A DNA stretch of 64,000 nucleotides from Forficula auricularia (taxonomy: Eukaryota; Arthropoda; Insecta; Dermaptera; Forficulidae): contig JALMQS010000826.1 in the NCBI GenBank assembly GCA_024734495.1, forward strand, positions 62,001 to 126,000, in the 5' to 3' direction. Below the pieces are notes generated by a model. That model was not told the DNA's origin and made no database searches. It was given only the letters and a program-made list of their open reading frames with translations. How positions within the stretch are numbered: position 1 is the stretch's first letter; each line of letters begins with the position of its first letter. Below are positions 24,101 to 32,408 of the stretch, piece after piece. The position numbers and the translations under genes were made by a program.

Positions 24101-27100
24101 GATATCTGTTAGTCTGTGCGTTGTCAAATAATAATATTCTATCATGCTAATGAATTGGTCGTGTCTTTACCATATTCCCGCAGAAGGGAAAGCAGGACCC
24201 CAATCCCATGCAAATGAACATTGCATTTTTCGTAACATTTGAACGAAGTTTTCGCCATGGTATGATGCAGAAATATTCGAAGGCGGGATAGGGTGGTCAG
24301 AAGAATCAAATCTTCGTTTTGCTTCTGCTGCTGGAGCAATAAAACGTATCTCTAATTGATTATCATAAGCCTAGAAGAGATTATCAAATATAGTAATTAG
24401 AAGACGATAAATAAGGAAAGTTTTCAGTTCAAAAATTTTATAGTTTAAAATGAAGATATAGTTATAATTAATCATAATTAATGAACCCAATTTCCGGGAG
24501 CAGTTTGTGTTTAGTGTAAGTAGTTTAGTAGTTTTTCAAAATGGTGAACATTTTCTCATTTCTCAAAAACGACTTTAATTAGAAAATTTAAATGAAGTGG
24601 TCTACAAAAAAGCTTTTTATCATATTATATTTTTACTTTACCACACAGGGTATGGTCAAGTATTGTAATTGTGCATGAAAAAAGTGGTTTTTTTCCTTCT
24701 TTTTTTCGAAATATCTCAAAAACGGCTGAAACTATTTTGATTAAAAAAATTGAGCTAAACCATGGTATTTCGCTTCACAAAAAAGCTCTAATAAGTAAAC
24801 ATCAAAAAAATTATATTTTTCGAGATAATAATTGTTTTGTCAAAATGTCTGTTAGTCTGTGAGTTACCAAATTTTTATGGACGAGCTAGCTCAAAAACTA
24901 GTGTGAATATCAAAACCAAATTTCACACGTAGTTTTGGTGGATTGAGATTAAGAGCTGATTAGATTTTGGTGCATATCGAACCAAAATTAAGGGGGGGAG
25001 AGGAAGGGTTAAAATTTAAAATTATATTATTTTCAAACTAAAAAAACAAGAAAAATGAAATATACTATAAAATGAACCTATAATAACATAATTTTTTTTC
25101 TGGCGCCAAAATTAGGGGGGGGGGGGGGTTAAAAAATAAAAATCTAGGCCATTTGAGTAAACTCAACCAAATCTGGTATACGTAATCAGTGGGCCCCCAG
25201 ACACTAAAAATGCAAAAACTAAACGCCCAAAATGGGAGGGGGTCAAAAAATTTAAATCTAGGCCTTTGTACCAAACTCAACCAGAAGTGTATGGTAAAGT
25301 CAAGTAGATGGCCACATCAGAACGTGTCAATTTATTTAAGTAACTAAAAATGTTTTGAATGTTTTAGGTTCTTCATCAACCAGCGGAACTGCAAGTGGCG
25401 CAATGCCCGGAATTCCTCCGCCTTTTCCCTTTGGCAATATGCCCCTATTTTGTCCTCCATTTGCCCCCTTTTTGCCTTTCACCATGCCGGCTCCTCTACC
25501 TCCTGCTGACTATACTGGCCTGACAGACGAGGATCTTCGTCGAATGGAAACTGATACCCGAGAAGCTCTTGAAGCACGTCTTAGCTGTTTGCGCAACGTT
25601 CGTCTTTTGCTGGACGCAGCCTCAACGCTGATGCAGCAGCATGCAGCTGCCGCCGCTGCTGCAGCTGCAGCTGCATCCGTTTCTACTTCTGCTTCAGCAA
25701 CTCAACCAAATACTTCCACCGCTGCAGATAGGTAAAATATTAAATAACGATTTTTCAGTACATCTTGATTTTAAATGATATCTCAATAAGAAGTCTTTTA
25801 ATAACAAATTTAGACAAAATTATTTAATTACATAGAACCTCGTTTATCCGGACTAATTGTGACCAAAGACAAACCGGATAATCGAAAATCTGGATATATG
25901 GGAAATAAAAACAAAACAATTCCTCAAATAAACGAATTTGAATTTATTACGATAAAAAAGAACATATTTATATCAAAATCACATAGAATTGTTTAAACAA
26001 AATACATACTTTAAAAAAAATTAACTAACTTTTTAATTTTATTTATTTTCTTAGAAAGACGGACTGGTAAGCGAAATAAGTAGGTTATAATGAAAAGCAG
26101 TCCAAATTATTTAAATTTTTTATTCAAATACCGACGTTTCGGAGACCTTTTCTCTCCTTCTTCAGAATAATGAATAGTTATTGATGGGTGAGTATAACTC
26201 GGCTCCCATTTGTCTCTCTTTTCAGTGATAACAACAATATTACAATACTTTTCACCATTATATCACAAGTGTATTAGTATACTCACCCATCAATAACTAT
26301 TCATTACCCTGAAGAAGGAGAGAAAAGGTCTCCGAAACGTCGGTATTTGAATAAAATATTTTGACTTTTCTAATACTAAAATTTTAGATAAAGAACAAAA
26401 TTTAGGAAAAAAATTAATTTTATAAATGATCGAAATTTTATGCAACAAAAATTAAATTAACAAAAGGTCAGATATGACTTTTTTATGGCCTTCGGGAACT
26501 ATAGCCCATTGGCCATTCGTGTTCGTCTATGTGTGTGTAAATTAGTGTAGGAATCATATTATAGCCGGTAAAATATTTGCAGTGAGTCAGGCTTGTGAAC
26601 CCGCACTAGCTTGATTAGTATTTTTAAGATTTATCTGGAATTTTTAGAGAGAAATTCATTTTTGTAAATAACTATACTCTCTACAAATATTTGACCGGCT
26701 ATAATCTGATCCCTTCAGGGAAAGGGAATGGGAAACCACCCCTGTGAAAAATTTCCCCTGGAAAATTACAATGGAGAAGATCTTTCCATAGTAATAGCCG
26801 ACGCTCAGAAGTGAGTATGGCGCTTGAAGAAGTACAAAATTTGGTTTAGATCGGTCAAAGGGTCTAGCAAACTTCTCAAAAACTTCCTTTTATATATGTA
26901 TAAATAGATAGATAGATAGTTATATTTAATAATACATAAGGAGGTAATATCTAATAATTTTTTTTTTTTTTTTAGTATAAATCAACAAGCAGAATCTTCT
27001 GCTCCAGTGAATACTAGCACAACAAATAACGAAAATACCGTTGAGCCAGATGCTTCTACAACAGTGTGAGTAATATTTATGTTAAATTCTATATTGTTGA

Positions 27101-28597
27101 TATTTAATAATTGCACATTGAAAATGTAGAAATACAGGGTGGGGCATAAAGATCTATCTACCACATTTTGAAGAGGTATAAAAGATGAAAAAAATTTAAC
27201 TAGAAAAAAACTGAATATATTTTTGAAAAGAACATCAAATAATTTTTTTTTAAATGTGTTTTAAACATTATCAGACAAAAAAAAGGGGGAGGGGGGCTAA
27301 AAGGGTAAAAAATGAAAATTCTTGCCCTTTTGACCAAACTCAACCAAATTTTGCCTACATATTCTGTGGACCCCCAGAAGGCTAGAAATTCAAAAAACTA
27401 ACCAAATTTTGTATACATATTCTGTGGACCCCAAGAGAGCTAGAAATGCAAAAACTAACCACCCAAAATGGGGGGGAGGGTAAAAAATGAAAATTCTAGC
27501 CCTTTTGACCAAACTCAATAAAATTTTATATACATATTCTGTGGACCCCCAGAATGCTAGAAATGCAAAAACTAACAAAATTTTGTATACATATTCTGTG
27601 GACCCCGAGAAGACTTGAAATGCAAAAACTAACCACCCAAAATGGGGGGAAGGGTAAAAAATTAAAATTCTAGCCCTTTTGACCAAACTCAACCAAATTT
27701 TGTATACATATTCTGTAGATCCCGAGGAGACTTGCAAAAAATAACCACCCAAAATGGGGGGGGGGGGGTAAAAAAATGAAAATTCTAGCCCTTTTGACCA
27801 AACTCAACCAAATTTAAAAACATATTCTGTGGACCCCCAAAAGGCTAGAAATGCAAAAAATAACCAAATTTTGTATACATAGTTTGGTCGAAAGAGCTAG
27901 TTTTAATTTTGGGTGGTTAGTTTTTGCATTTCTAGCCTTCTGGGGGTCCACAGCATATGTATACAAAATTTAGTTGAGTTTAATCGAAAGTGCTAGAATT
28001 TTCATTTTGCCCCCCCTTTTTTTTTTTTTGCCTTATTATGTTTTAAAACACATTACAAAAAAAAATATTTTATATTAATTAACAGGAATAGCAGCGAATT
28101 GGACAAAAATTAAAAACAGAGTTTTTATTGAATGGGCCAGACGTTGACAAAGAGTGATAGAATGAGCCACTGAGGAAGTCGAAATTAATCGACGAAACGT
28201 CTGGCCCATTCAATAAAAACTCTGTTTTTAATTTTTGTCCAATTCCCTGCTATTCCTGTTAATTAATGCTTATTATGGATACGAGTGATTTACCGTTATA
28301 TTTTATATTCTTTTCAAAAATATATTCAGTTTTTTTCTAGTTGAATTTTTTCATTTTTTTATTCCTCTTCAAAATGAGTAGATCTTTATGCCCCACCCTG
28401 AATAAAGACTATCAAAAATAATTATCTCGCCCAACTAAAAAAATTTATTGAATAAGTAATATTTGTGAAAATTATCTTCTAGGGAAGAGGCGGCTTCAAC
28501 GAATTCCCCAGTAGATCAAAATCAAGAAGAATTACGACGACGGAGATTGCAGAGGTTTGAGAGTAATAATACAAACGAAACCCCGGTACAGGACTAG
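12184..28597 (+). CDS. SYVN1: SYVN1/HRD1 ER E3 ubiquitin ligase, 11 coding exons
   Basis: This is a complete spliced gene. Coding exons are 12184-12312, 12382-12474, 16746-16898, 19274-19322, 20875-21105, 21166-21265, 22112-22458, 23462-23644, 25368-25731, 26976-27065 and 28483-28597. Every intron is GT-AG, phases match throughout, and the product is 617 aa. The protein is the membrane RING ligase of ER-associated degradation, which passes ubiquitin to misfolded proteins during retrotranslocation (Drosophila name sip3). Exons 1-6 encode the multispanning domain (starting [12 protein letters not shown], then [21 protein letters not shown]-type and [10 protein letters not shown] blocks). Exon 7 encodes the RING-H2: C290, C293, C308, H310, H313, C316, C327, C330. 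Exons 8-10 encode a Pro/Gln/Ala-rich cytosolic tail with a poly-Ala run in exon 9. The C-terminus keeps the conserved ELRRRRLQ motif. All key residues are intact, and introns 2, 6, 9 and 10 contain transposons. Confidence 0.97.
12598..12720. repeat. CGAGGGG MITE copy 1 (SYVN1 intron 2)
   Basis: Terminal inverted repeats are CGAGGGGTGAACCGCGA and its complement. The exact 8-bp target duplication GATAATTC flanks it (12590-12597 and 12721-12728). It is a non-coding foldback of subfamily I, with a short interior containing GGAATTCATTAGATAAT. Confidence 0.93.
13137..13257. repeat. Small foldback MITE (SYVN1 intron 2)
   Basis: Arms of about 45 bp beginning TTAAGTGGATATCGATGAGGC are inverted around a short spacer. 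The superfamily is not identified. Confidence 0.75.
13496..13664. repeat. CGAGGGG MITE copy 2
   Basis: It has the same termini as the copy at 12598. The target duplication is TCCTCAAG on the left and GCCTCAAG on the right (7 of 8 identical). Its interior carries the subfamily I block GACAATAAATAGATGAAG. Confidence 0.92.
13875..13909 (-). ncRNA. Hammerhead ribozyme (left arm, minus)
   Basis: On the minus strand the core reads CTGATGA, one unpaired T, stem II GAAGAC/GTCTTC with loop CAA, GAAAC, loop TATA, then GTC. A15.1-U16.1 and C15.2-G16.2 make a two-base-pair stem III, and C17 is the predicted cleavage site. The orientation is antisense to SYVN1. Confidence 0.75.
14079..14113 (+). ncRNA. 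Hammerhead ribozyme (right arm, plus; SYVN1 intron 2)
   Basis: The core is CTGATGA, T, stem II GAAGAC-CAA-GTCTTC, GAAAC, loop TACA, then GTA. H17 is therefore A, which hammerheads allow. It lies in the sense orientation within the SYVN1 pre-mRNA. The complementary left arm could sequester it by forming a long hairpin. Confidence 0.75.
14434..14682. repeat. MITE with TGTGCCCATAATTATGAAAG ends, copy 2
   Basis: Same terminal inverted repeats and interior as the copy at 4108-4372, but inverted. TA flanks both ends. Confidence 0.82.
14796..14966. repeat. Foldback MITE with hammerhead-like centre
   Basis: Arms of about 60 bp begin ATATTAGGTTGGAGTT and GTTTCACAAGGAGAAAA. On the minus strand the centre reads CTTGATGAT, GAGTT-AAG-AGCTC, GAAATATAG, which resembles a hammerhead with one extra U and an altered stem III. 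It is probably decayed. Confidence 0.65.
15645..15923 (-). repeat. Jockey-type LINE 3' ends, two tandem partial copies
   Basis: Two stretches (about 15645-15800 and 15830-15923) contain the same 3' end: a protein C-terminus followed by the GGTTGCACCTT / TGGTGTAAC block and a T-rich or ATAATGAT tail. A third copy lies at 61137-61345. The duplication suggests repeated 5'-truncated insertion or partial duplication. Confidence 0.6.
15924..16670 (-). pseudogene. Jockey-type LINE, C-terminal ORF2 fragment (248 aa)
   Basis: The open frame covers the region after the RT catalytic core. It shows [63 protein letters not shown] blocks and DWNSLP. The final part ([19 protein letters not shown] and [12 protein letters not shown]) occurs twice in a row, an in-frame duplication of about 45 residues. 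No catalytic YADD box is present, so it is a 5'-truncated remnant in SYVN1 intron 2. Confidence 0.85.
17240..17740 (-). pseudogene. Non-LTR RT C-terminal fragment (SYVN1 intron 3)
   Basis: The minus strand, in two or more frames, reads [61 protein letters not shown] and LRFKDVW. This is a well-known conserved 3' segment of an insect non-LTR retrotransposon. Frameshifts and the absence of the palm show that it is a dead 3' fragment. Confidence 0.8.
17903..18057. repeat. Foldback MITE
   Basis: A near-perfect palindrome of about 70-bp arms centred on TTAGCGCTAA at about 17984. It is AT-rich and non-coding. Confidence 0.75.
18198..18890 (-). pseudogene. Non-LTR LINE C-terminal fragment (SYVN1 intron 3)
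   Basis: Two minus-strand frames (18870-18673 and 18638-18198) read [29 protein letters not shown], then [49 protein letters not shown] and AFKAKCFD. These are typical of the region following the RT domain of Jockey/CR1-like elements. A stop separates the parts. The order is preserved, so it is one 5'-truncated insertion. Confidence 0.78.
18945..19170 (-). pseudogene. Second LINE fragment abutting the first
   Basis: The minus strand reads [17 protein letters not shown] and [16 protein letters not shown] across a frameshift, the block just downstream of the YADD box in an RTE-like RT. It belongs to a different family from the fragment at 18198-18890, so the junction is a nested or rearranged pair. 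Confidence 0.65.
19330..20107. other. SYVN1 intron 4, nothing recognised
   Basis: AT-rich intron sequence without recognisable repeats or frames. Confidence 0.4.
20108..20690. repeat. GC-rich Helitron-like fragment (SYVN1 intron 4)
   Basis: It begins with CTAGCTGCAAGG and the hairpin GGCCCGCCTTCGGTGGGCC, resembling Helitron 3' ends. A C-rich segment with several CCCCCTGGACCC repeats follows, then tandem GACAAATTCCCTTTATTAG-type units that end in TAGTATGTGAT. It stands out from the AT-rich surroundings. The proline-rich frames across it are a composition effect. Confidence 0.4.
21294..22003. mobile_element. TTAA-type MITE family 1, copy 1 (SYVN1 intron 6)
   Basis: It starts GGTAGTTGTTTCGCGAC and ends GTGAAACAACTACC. 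The interior is closely similar to the elements at 29305-30024 and 55384-56076. The flanks here are TGAA and TTGA rather than TTAA, one substitution each. It fills most of the 846-bp intron 6. There is no transposase. Confidence 0.82.
22540..22830 (+). repeat. tRNA-derived SINE A, full length (SYVN1 intron 7)
   Basis: A pol III A box (TGGGTCAGTGGTTAGAG) and B box (GGTTCGAGACA) are about 40 bp apart. They are followed by a conserved body that ends GGAGAGGAGCC...CAGGGAGA and by an AGAAGAAGAAG tail. The B box has mutated from GGTTCGANNCC by one base. A 3' fragment of the same family is at 30661-30725. Confidence 0.82.
22827..23120 (-). pseudogene. Mariner-like transposase, DNA-binding fragment
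   Basis: The minus strand reads [24 protein letters not shown] and continues [11 protein letters not shown], a helix-turn-helix characteristic of mariner-family transposases. The rest of this strand is lost. The C-terminal end of such a transposase lies only about 160 bp away but on the opposite strand. Confidence 0.7.
23275..23370 (+). pseudogene. Mariner-like transposase, C-terminal fragment, opposite strand
   Basis: The plus strand reads [20 protein letters not shown] followed by WDNIDYDQ, the standard C-terminus of mariner-type transposases. Facing away from the DNA-binding fragment, it shows an inversion with internal deletion, or two separate insertions. Confidence 0.7.
23896..24130. 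repeat. Dispersed repeat R1, partial copy (SYVN1 intron 8)
   Basis: It starts TTTACCATACAGGGTATG and runs through the conserved TTCGAAATATCTCAAAAACGG block shared with 24636-25330 and 60127-60690. Confidence 0.65.
24636..25330 (+). repeat. Dispersed repeat R1, long copy (SYVN1 intron 8)
   Basis: The left end is TTTACCACACAGGGTATGG and the right end has TATGGTAAAGTCAAGTAGATG and CACATCAGAACGTGTCAA. The interior includes TTCGAAATATCTCAAAAACGG and two G-tracts (25107-25118 and one near 25235). A reverse-orientation copy lies at 60127-60690. No transposase is seen; the class is unknown. Confidence 0.7.
25832..26095. repeat. Tigger-like terminal fragment (SYVN1 intron 9)
   Basis: ATAGAACCTCGTTTATCCGG followed by CCGGATAATCGAAAATC resembles pogo/Tigger-type ends. 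The opposite terminus was not identified. Confidence 0.35.
26125..26175 (-). ncRNA. Hammerhead ribozyme, family B (left arm)
   Basis: On the minus strand: CTGAAGA, one unpaired A, stem II GGAGA/TCTCC closing GAAAAGG, then GAAACGTC. The ACGU after GAA is self-complementary, so a stable stem III would need dimerisation, as proposed for minimal retroelement hammerheads. Stem I pairs across CGGTAT with partial complementarity. Confidence 0.72.
26301..26350 (+). ncRNA. Hammerhead ribozyme, family B (right arm, sense in SYVN1)
   Basis: Same core as the left-arm copy: CTGAAGA, A, GGAGA/TCTCC, GAAACGTC. ACC before the core pairs with GGT after C17 to start stem I. It is in sense orientation in SYVN1 intron 9. 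Confidence 0.75.
26550..26710. repeat. Foldback MITE (SYVN1 intron 9)
   Basis: The ends ATCATATTATAGCCGGT and AAATATTTG are repeated in inverted orientation at the right (CAAATATTTGACCGGCTATAA). It is short and non-coding. Confidence 0.6.
27300..27990. repeat. Tandem G-tract repeat
   Basis: About five imperfect units contain CCCAAAATGGGGGG, AAATTCTAGCCCTTTTGACC, AAACTCAACCAAATTTTG and ATATTCTGTGGACCCC. The last unit (27885-27990) is inverted. The 120-aa minus-strand frame across it merely reads the repetition (TEYVYKIW recurring). Confidence 0.8.
28075..28268. mobile_element. Hammerhead foldback, family B2, nested
   Basis: Inverted arms begin TTAATTAACAGGAATAGCAG and share TAAAAACAGAGTTTTTATTG. 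The right arm carries a hammerhead; the left arm keeps only CCAGACGTTGAC, a deleted antisense remnant. It lies within the CAGGGTGGGG foldback. Confidence 0.75.
28161..28210 (+). ncRNA. Hammerhead ribozyme, family B2 (sense in SYVN1 intron 10)
   Basis: AATGAGCCA, CTGAGGA, unpaired A, stem II GTCGA/TCGAC around AATTAA, GAAACGTC, TGGCCCATT. The outer flanks form a nine-position stem I with one mismatch, and all core positions fit (N7 is G). This is the best-formed hammerhead in the window. Confidence 0.85.
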
Positions 28598-28667
28598 ATA
28601 ACAAATTTATTAATACAAAATATGATATCTATATAATTAAAATGAGCCCGGCAGAGCTCCCAAACTA

Positions 28668-28673
28668 AATAAA
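28668..28673 (+). terminator. Candidate SYVN1 poly(A) signal
   Basis: AATAAA lies about 70 bp after the SYVN1 stop codon and is followed by a T/G-rich stretch (TTGTGTATGGG region). A second AATAAA-type signal occurs near 28995. Position and context fit a polyadenylation signal. Confidence 0.5.
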
Positions 28674-29159
28674 TATTTTGTACTCTCGAAGTGTGTTCTA
28701 ATTTGTTGTTGATTTGTTTGAATATCTTTCGATTTTTGTGTATGGGATTTGAAAGAGAATTTGAGTGAGTGATCTCAAAACTTATAAATCAAACTATTTG
28801 TTTGTATACCTAATTTGTGTTTCAATGAAATTTAAAAATATCAATTTAATTTCTTTTTATAAAATTTCGTTGTTTTTTTTTTTGTTTTTTTCTACTGTAG
28901 TCTCAAATCTTACAAATGATAAAATATATATCATAATAAATCTTAATGTAATATAATGTATCATATAAATATATATATATATCTATCCCTTTATAATAAA
29001 AGTTATTTCTATTTAATTCATTTATACAATTTCTTTTTTATTCATTCTTAATTAAATAATAAGAAAAAAAATCAGCTAAGTGCAAGCCTGGCTTGCACAA
29101 CTACAGATGCGGTCACACAGCGAGACAACGTTTAGGATCAAAGCTTATAACGGAATAAT
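28674..29159. other. SYVN1 downstream flank
   Basis: AT-rich, with several possible poly(A) signals. No frames or repeats were recognised. A short CAAGCCTGGCTTGCA palindrome occurs at about 29080. Confidence 0.4.
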
Positions 29160-30510
29160 ATTATAATAAATTTATAATTTTCTCATTAATAAATCAAAGA
29201 ATAATTAACATATTAACGAGAATTGTTTTGATCGCGCTTTTTAAACAAGATATATATCGCGAGACTACTGCTGGTTGAAGCTATTGGAGTCTGCTGAGTC
29301 TTAAGGTAGTTGTTTCGCGACAATTCTAGCAAAAAGTTAATGCTAGAGTATATAGAACAGACAATAAGGATTCATAGTTCATAAGCCCAAAACTTTTTGC
29401 TGTTTATGTACCAATTCTAGCCAATCCAGTGCTCGTTTGACAAATTTGGCACCATTGTAAGAGATTGAATATTTTTATATTAAAATGATAGATAAAATAC
29501 ATTTTGAAGGTCGATTTATTTCTATAAAAATCGTTTTGTTATTTTTTAACAAATGTAATCAACGCCTACGTTAAATTATAATTTTGAAAAAATCTAGCGC
29601 ATGCGGGCTTTATACATCTTTCGCTGGTTAAATAAATGCGCTGTTGCCAAATTGTTTTTAATCTAAATTTTTTTTTATACATTTTCCATTATTTATTCAT
29701 TATTATCTTAAAAACTGTGATGTAACTATGAATCAAAATTGTCTTAAAATATGTATTGGTTATTGTTTAATGTTGGTTTAGTTTTTTATAAAAATGGTTA
29801 GAAGGGTTTCTTAATTATAATTAAATATGTATGTAAATTTTCCGATATCCTGTATAGTGCAATGTTAAAGAGCCTGAAAAACTCGATTTTTAAAATTTAA
29901 TATCTCCGGAACTGTATTGTTCATAAATTTCGTTTTGCCACCGATCGATGCAGAAGTATTTAAATAATAATCATTCTAAATTTCAGAAAAATCCTAAGAA
30001 AACGCATTTGTCGGAACAACTACCTTAAGTCTGGACTAAGAGAGAATGAAAAAGATATGATCCATTTAGCTATAATCCAACGTCATTTCGCGTTTAGCCC
30101 GCATGATGTTTTTTATATCAAATACTGATATGTATCATCAAATGAATTTGAAATCTGAGATGTTATATACTCAATCTCCCAGTCCAGCGCGCTAGATCTG
30201 TTAACACGTATGTTAGGTGTTTGCTATTAATTAATCATAAGTTTCCTGTATTTGATACAATCGCGAATCGAATGCAGATGATTTTTGTCAAATATTAAGT
30301 GAAAATAATATCCGCTTTTATATATTTCTAACTTGAATCTTTTCCATTCTCTCTTGGTCCAGACTCAAGACTCAGCCGACTCCAATAGCTTCAAACAGCA
30401 GTAGTCTCCCGATATATTACTTGTTTAAAAAGCGCGATCAAAACAATTCTCGTTAATATGTTAATTATTCTTTGATATATTAATGAGAAAATTATAAATT
30501 TATTTAATTT
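29160..30510. mobile_element. Long foldback element D, filled by a TTAA element
   Basis: The left arm (about 29160-29300, containing GAATTGTTTTGATCGCGC, GAGACTACTG and AGCTATTGGAGTCTG) is inverted at about 30370-30510. Inside the left arm, at TTAA, sits a 720-bp element. A related copy without that insertion is at 54255-54440. A further inverted pair (about 30220-30345 against 30510-30630) surrounds the right arm, so the locus was rearranged more than once. Confidence 0.7.
29305..30024. mobile_element. TTAA-type MITE family 1, copy 2
   Basis: Starts GGTAGTTGTTTCGCGAC and ends GGAACAACTACC, flanked by TTAA at 29301-29304 and 30025-30028. The host sequence GAGTC-TTAA-GTCTGGAC is recovered by removing the insert and one TTAA, matching the paralogous site at 54393-54409. 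Confidence 0.9.
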
Positions 30511-30660
30511 ATTTATTATTTCAAGTTAGAAATATATAAACTCAGATATTATTTTCACTTAATATTTGACAAAAATCATCTGCATTCGATTCGCGATTGA
30601 ATAAAATACAGGAAACTTATGATTAAATATTATAATAAGTAGAGTTTGGATCGATATGCA

Positions 30661-30725
30661 CTAAAAAATGTGGAGAGGAGCCGAAACGTCAGGGAGACCA
30701 TCTTTGGCACTTAAAAGAAGAAGAA
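30661..30725 (+). repeat. SINE A, 3' fragment
   Basis: TGTGGAGAGGAGCCGAAACG, CAGGGAGA and the AAGAAGAAG tail match the 3' end of the SINE at 22540-22830. The tRNA-like head is missing. Confidence 0.75.
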
Positions 30726-30889
30726 TAGTCCAATTCAGGTTTGTACGAAAAGAAAAATTGGAAAAGTTACCCGAAAAATTTAAAAATTCTGAAAAATAAC
30801 GAAATAACTGTTTATACATACCTATTATTAAGCTGATTTTATTGCACTTTCTCAGCATTGCTGCTGAAAAACTTTCACCTATTCCTTAG

Positions 30890-31400
30890 ATGGAGTGGGA
30901 TTAGGCTAGGTTGATGCGGAAAGGAAATTCATCCTGGCCCGCATGACGTTCCCGATGGTCTTAATTCAGAAATTTCCGCACATTGTGGCATGTTTGTAGA
31001 ATCTTCAGGGTCGTTTTGAAGGTCCAATTTGGCATGCCAATCTTCTCTAAATTCCTTATAAAATTAGGAGTAACAACTGTCTCTGCGGATATTACTAGAA
31101 GAATGGTTGTGACCTTGTTTAATTTCCAGATGTTTTTAATCTCTATCGCTAGGTCTTCATATTTTCTTATTTTTTCGTCCTCAGTTGACTTGATGTTGTG
31201 CGTCAAAGGGATGGCGATGTCGATTAAGATGGCTGTCTTCTCGATTTTGTTGAGGATGACAATATCTGGTTTGTTATGGGCCATTCGCTTATCTGTGAGA
31301 ATGGGTCTGTCACAATACATCACTATTATTATATATCCGAGTTGTTACACTTACTCAGCACTAGTGCTGGTAAACTTTTACCTACCCTGATATTTCTTTT
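30890..31400 (-). pseudogene. R4/Dong-like LINE, restriction-like endonuclease fragment 1
   Basis: The 120-aa frame (31323-30961) reads DRPILTDKRMAHNKPDIVIL, then ILIDIAIPLTHN, KIRKYEDLAIEIKNIWKL and TCHNVRKFLN. The KPD...LIDIAIP arrangement is the PD-(D/E)XK-like core of the C-terminal endonuclease of R2/R4-type non-LTR elements. The N-terminal RT is absent. It is a 5'-truncated copy with its 3' tail downstream towards 30890. Confidence 0.75.
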
Positions 31401-31905
31401 TCTTCAAGGGTTAGGCTCGGACGATGGGAAAAGGAAATTCACCCTGGCTAGCATGCCGTTTTTAGATAATATGTTAGTTGAGAAACTTGCGGACTATATG
31501 GCATGTTTGAAGTAGTATGGCTTTCTGGTCAATCCTTGCTATGCTAGATGGTAATGCAAGTTCCTCGACGGTCTTGGTTATTTGTTTTGATATTACACCT
31601 TCCGCGGAGATTATTATTGGGTGTATTGTTACTTTGCTTAGTTTTCAGATATTTTTTAATTGAATAGAGAGAGAGTTCCTCATACTTTCTTTGTTTTTCC
31701 ATTTCGGTCTTCTTAATATTATGAGTTAGAGGAACTCCTATTTCAATTATTTGTGCTGTTTTTGTTAAGATGTTGATTAGCATAATATCTGGCCTATTGT
31801 AGTTGATTGTTCTATCTGTTAGCACGGGCCTGTCCCAATAGAGGATTGCATTTGAATTTTCGAGTACTGGTGCTGGACAATACTTATTATAGTATGGTGG
31901 TGTGT
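31400..31905 (-). pseudogene. R4/Dong-like LINE, restriction-like endonuclease fragment 2
   Basis: The second copy of the same region (31825-31544) reads MLTDRTINYNRPDIMLIN, IIEIGVPLTHNIKKTE and KQRKYEELS. The expected LIDIAIP aspartate position is IEIG here, and later frames are shifted. The 3' end, 31400-31460, resembles the 3' end of copy 1. The two copies are in tandem, same orientation. Confidence 0.72.
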
Positions 31906-32408
31906 CTTTTGTGTCCAGGAGGCCGTGTTTTATTCCTAGTTGTTGATGGACTAACTTTGCTAGCTGATTGTGTCTTCCCAGTTATGCAGTTTCAGCGAGA
32001 GTCGAGCACTCTTATATGCTCAATCGTTTCTCCAATATTTATTATATTATTATTATTGATAGTATTACCAAAAGGGTATTATTAAAATTTTAAAAATAAA
32101 TAAAAATTCGCCTATTTGACTGATAAAGAAAGTATTTTTATAGCTCTTGTATAGTTGCACCTTTTCCCTAAAAGGTACACACTTTTCCACCATAACTGGT
32201 GGTTGGAGATGACAAGCTGCATCAATAATTCAAAATTTGGTTAAGTTTGGTCCAAGAGCCTAGATTTCCATTTTTGGACCCCCCCCCCCCCCCCTAAATG
32301 ACAAGCTGCACCATAATGTTTTTCGTCAGTCGATTCTACGTGACTTGAAGCCCTTGTAGTTAAATTTTCACCTCGTTTGGTCAACTATTGAAGGAGGGGA
32401 GGTTTCGA
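31906..32408. other. Unassigned repeat debris
   Basis: It contains a long C-tract (32279-32294) and sequence resembling the G-tract repeat flank (AAGTTTGGTCCAAGAGCC). No gene is evident. Confidence 0.4.

Larger units (their letters stand above)
26112..26362. mobile_element. Hammerhead foldback, family B (SYVN1 intron 9)
   Basis: Arms of about 90 bp are near-perfect inverted repeats that include ACTATTCATTA and TATTCAAATACCGACG. Each arm carries a complete hammerhead core in opposite orientation. The sequence is unrelated to subfamilies 1 and 2. Confidence 0.8.
27135..28400. mobile_element. Foldback transposon CAGGGTGGGGCATAAAGATC (SYVN1 intron 10)
   Basis: Terminal inverted repeats of about 130 bp begin CAGGGTGGGGCATAAAGATC. 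Inside is a tandem array of a unit of roughly 160 bp (27300-27990) and, at 28075-28268, a second foldback with a hammerhead. No transposase frame is present. It takes up almost all of intron 10. Confidence 0.75.
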
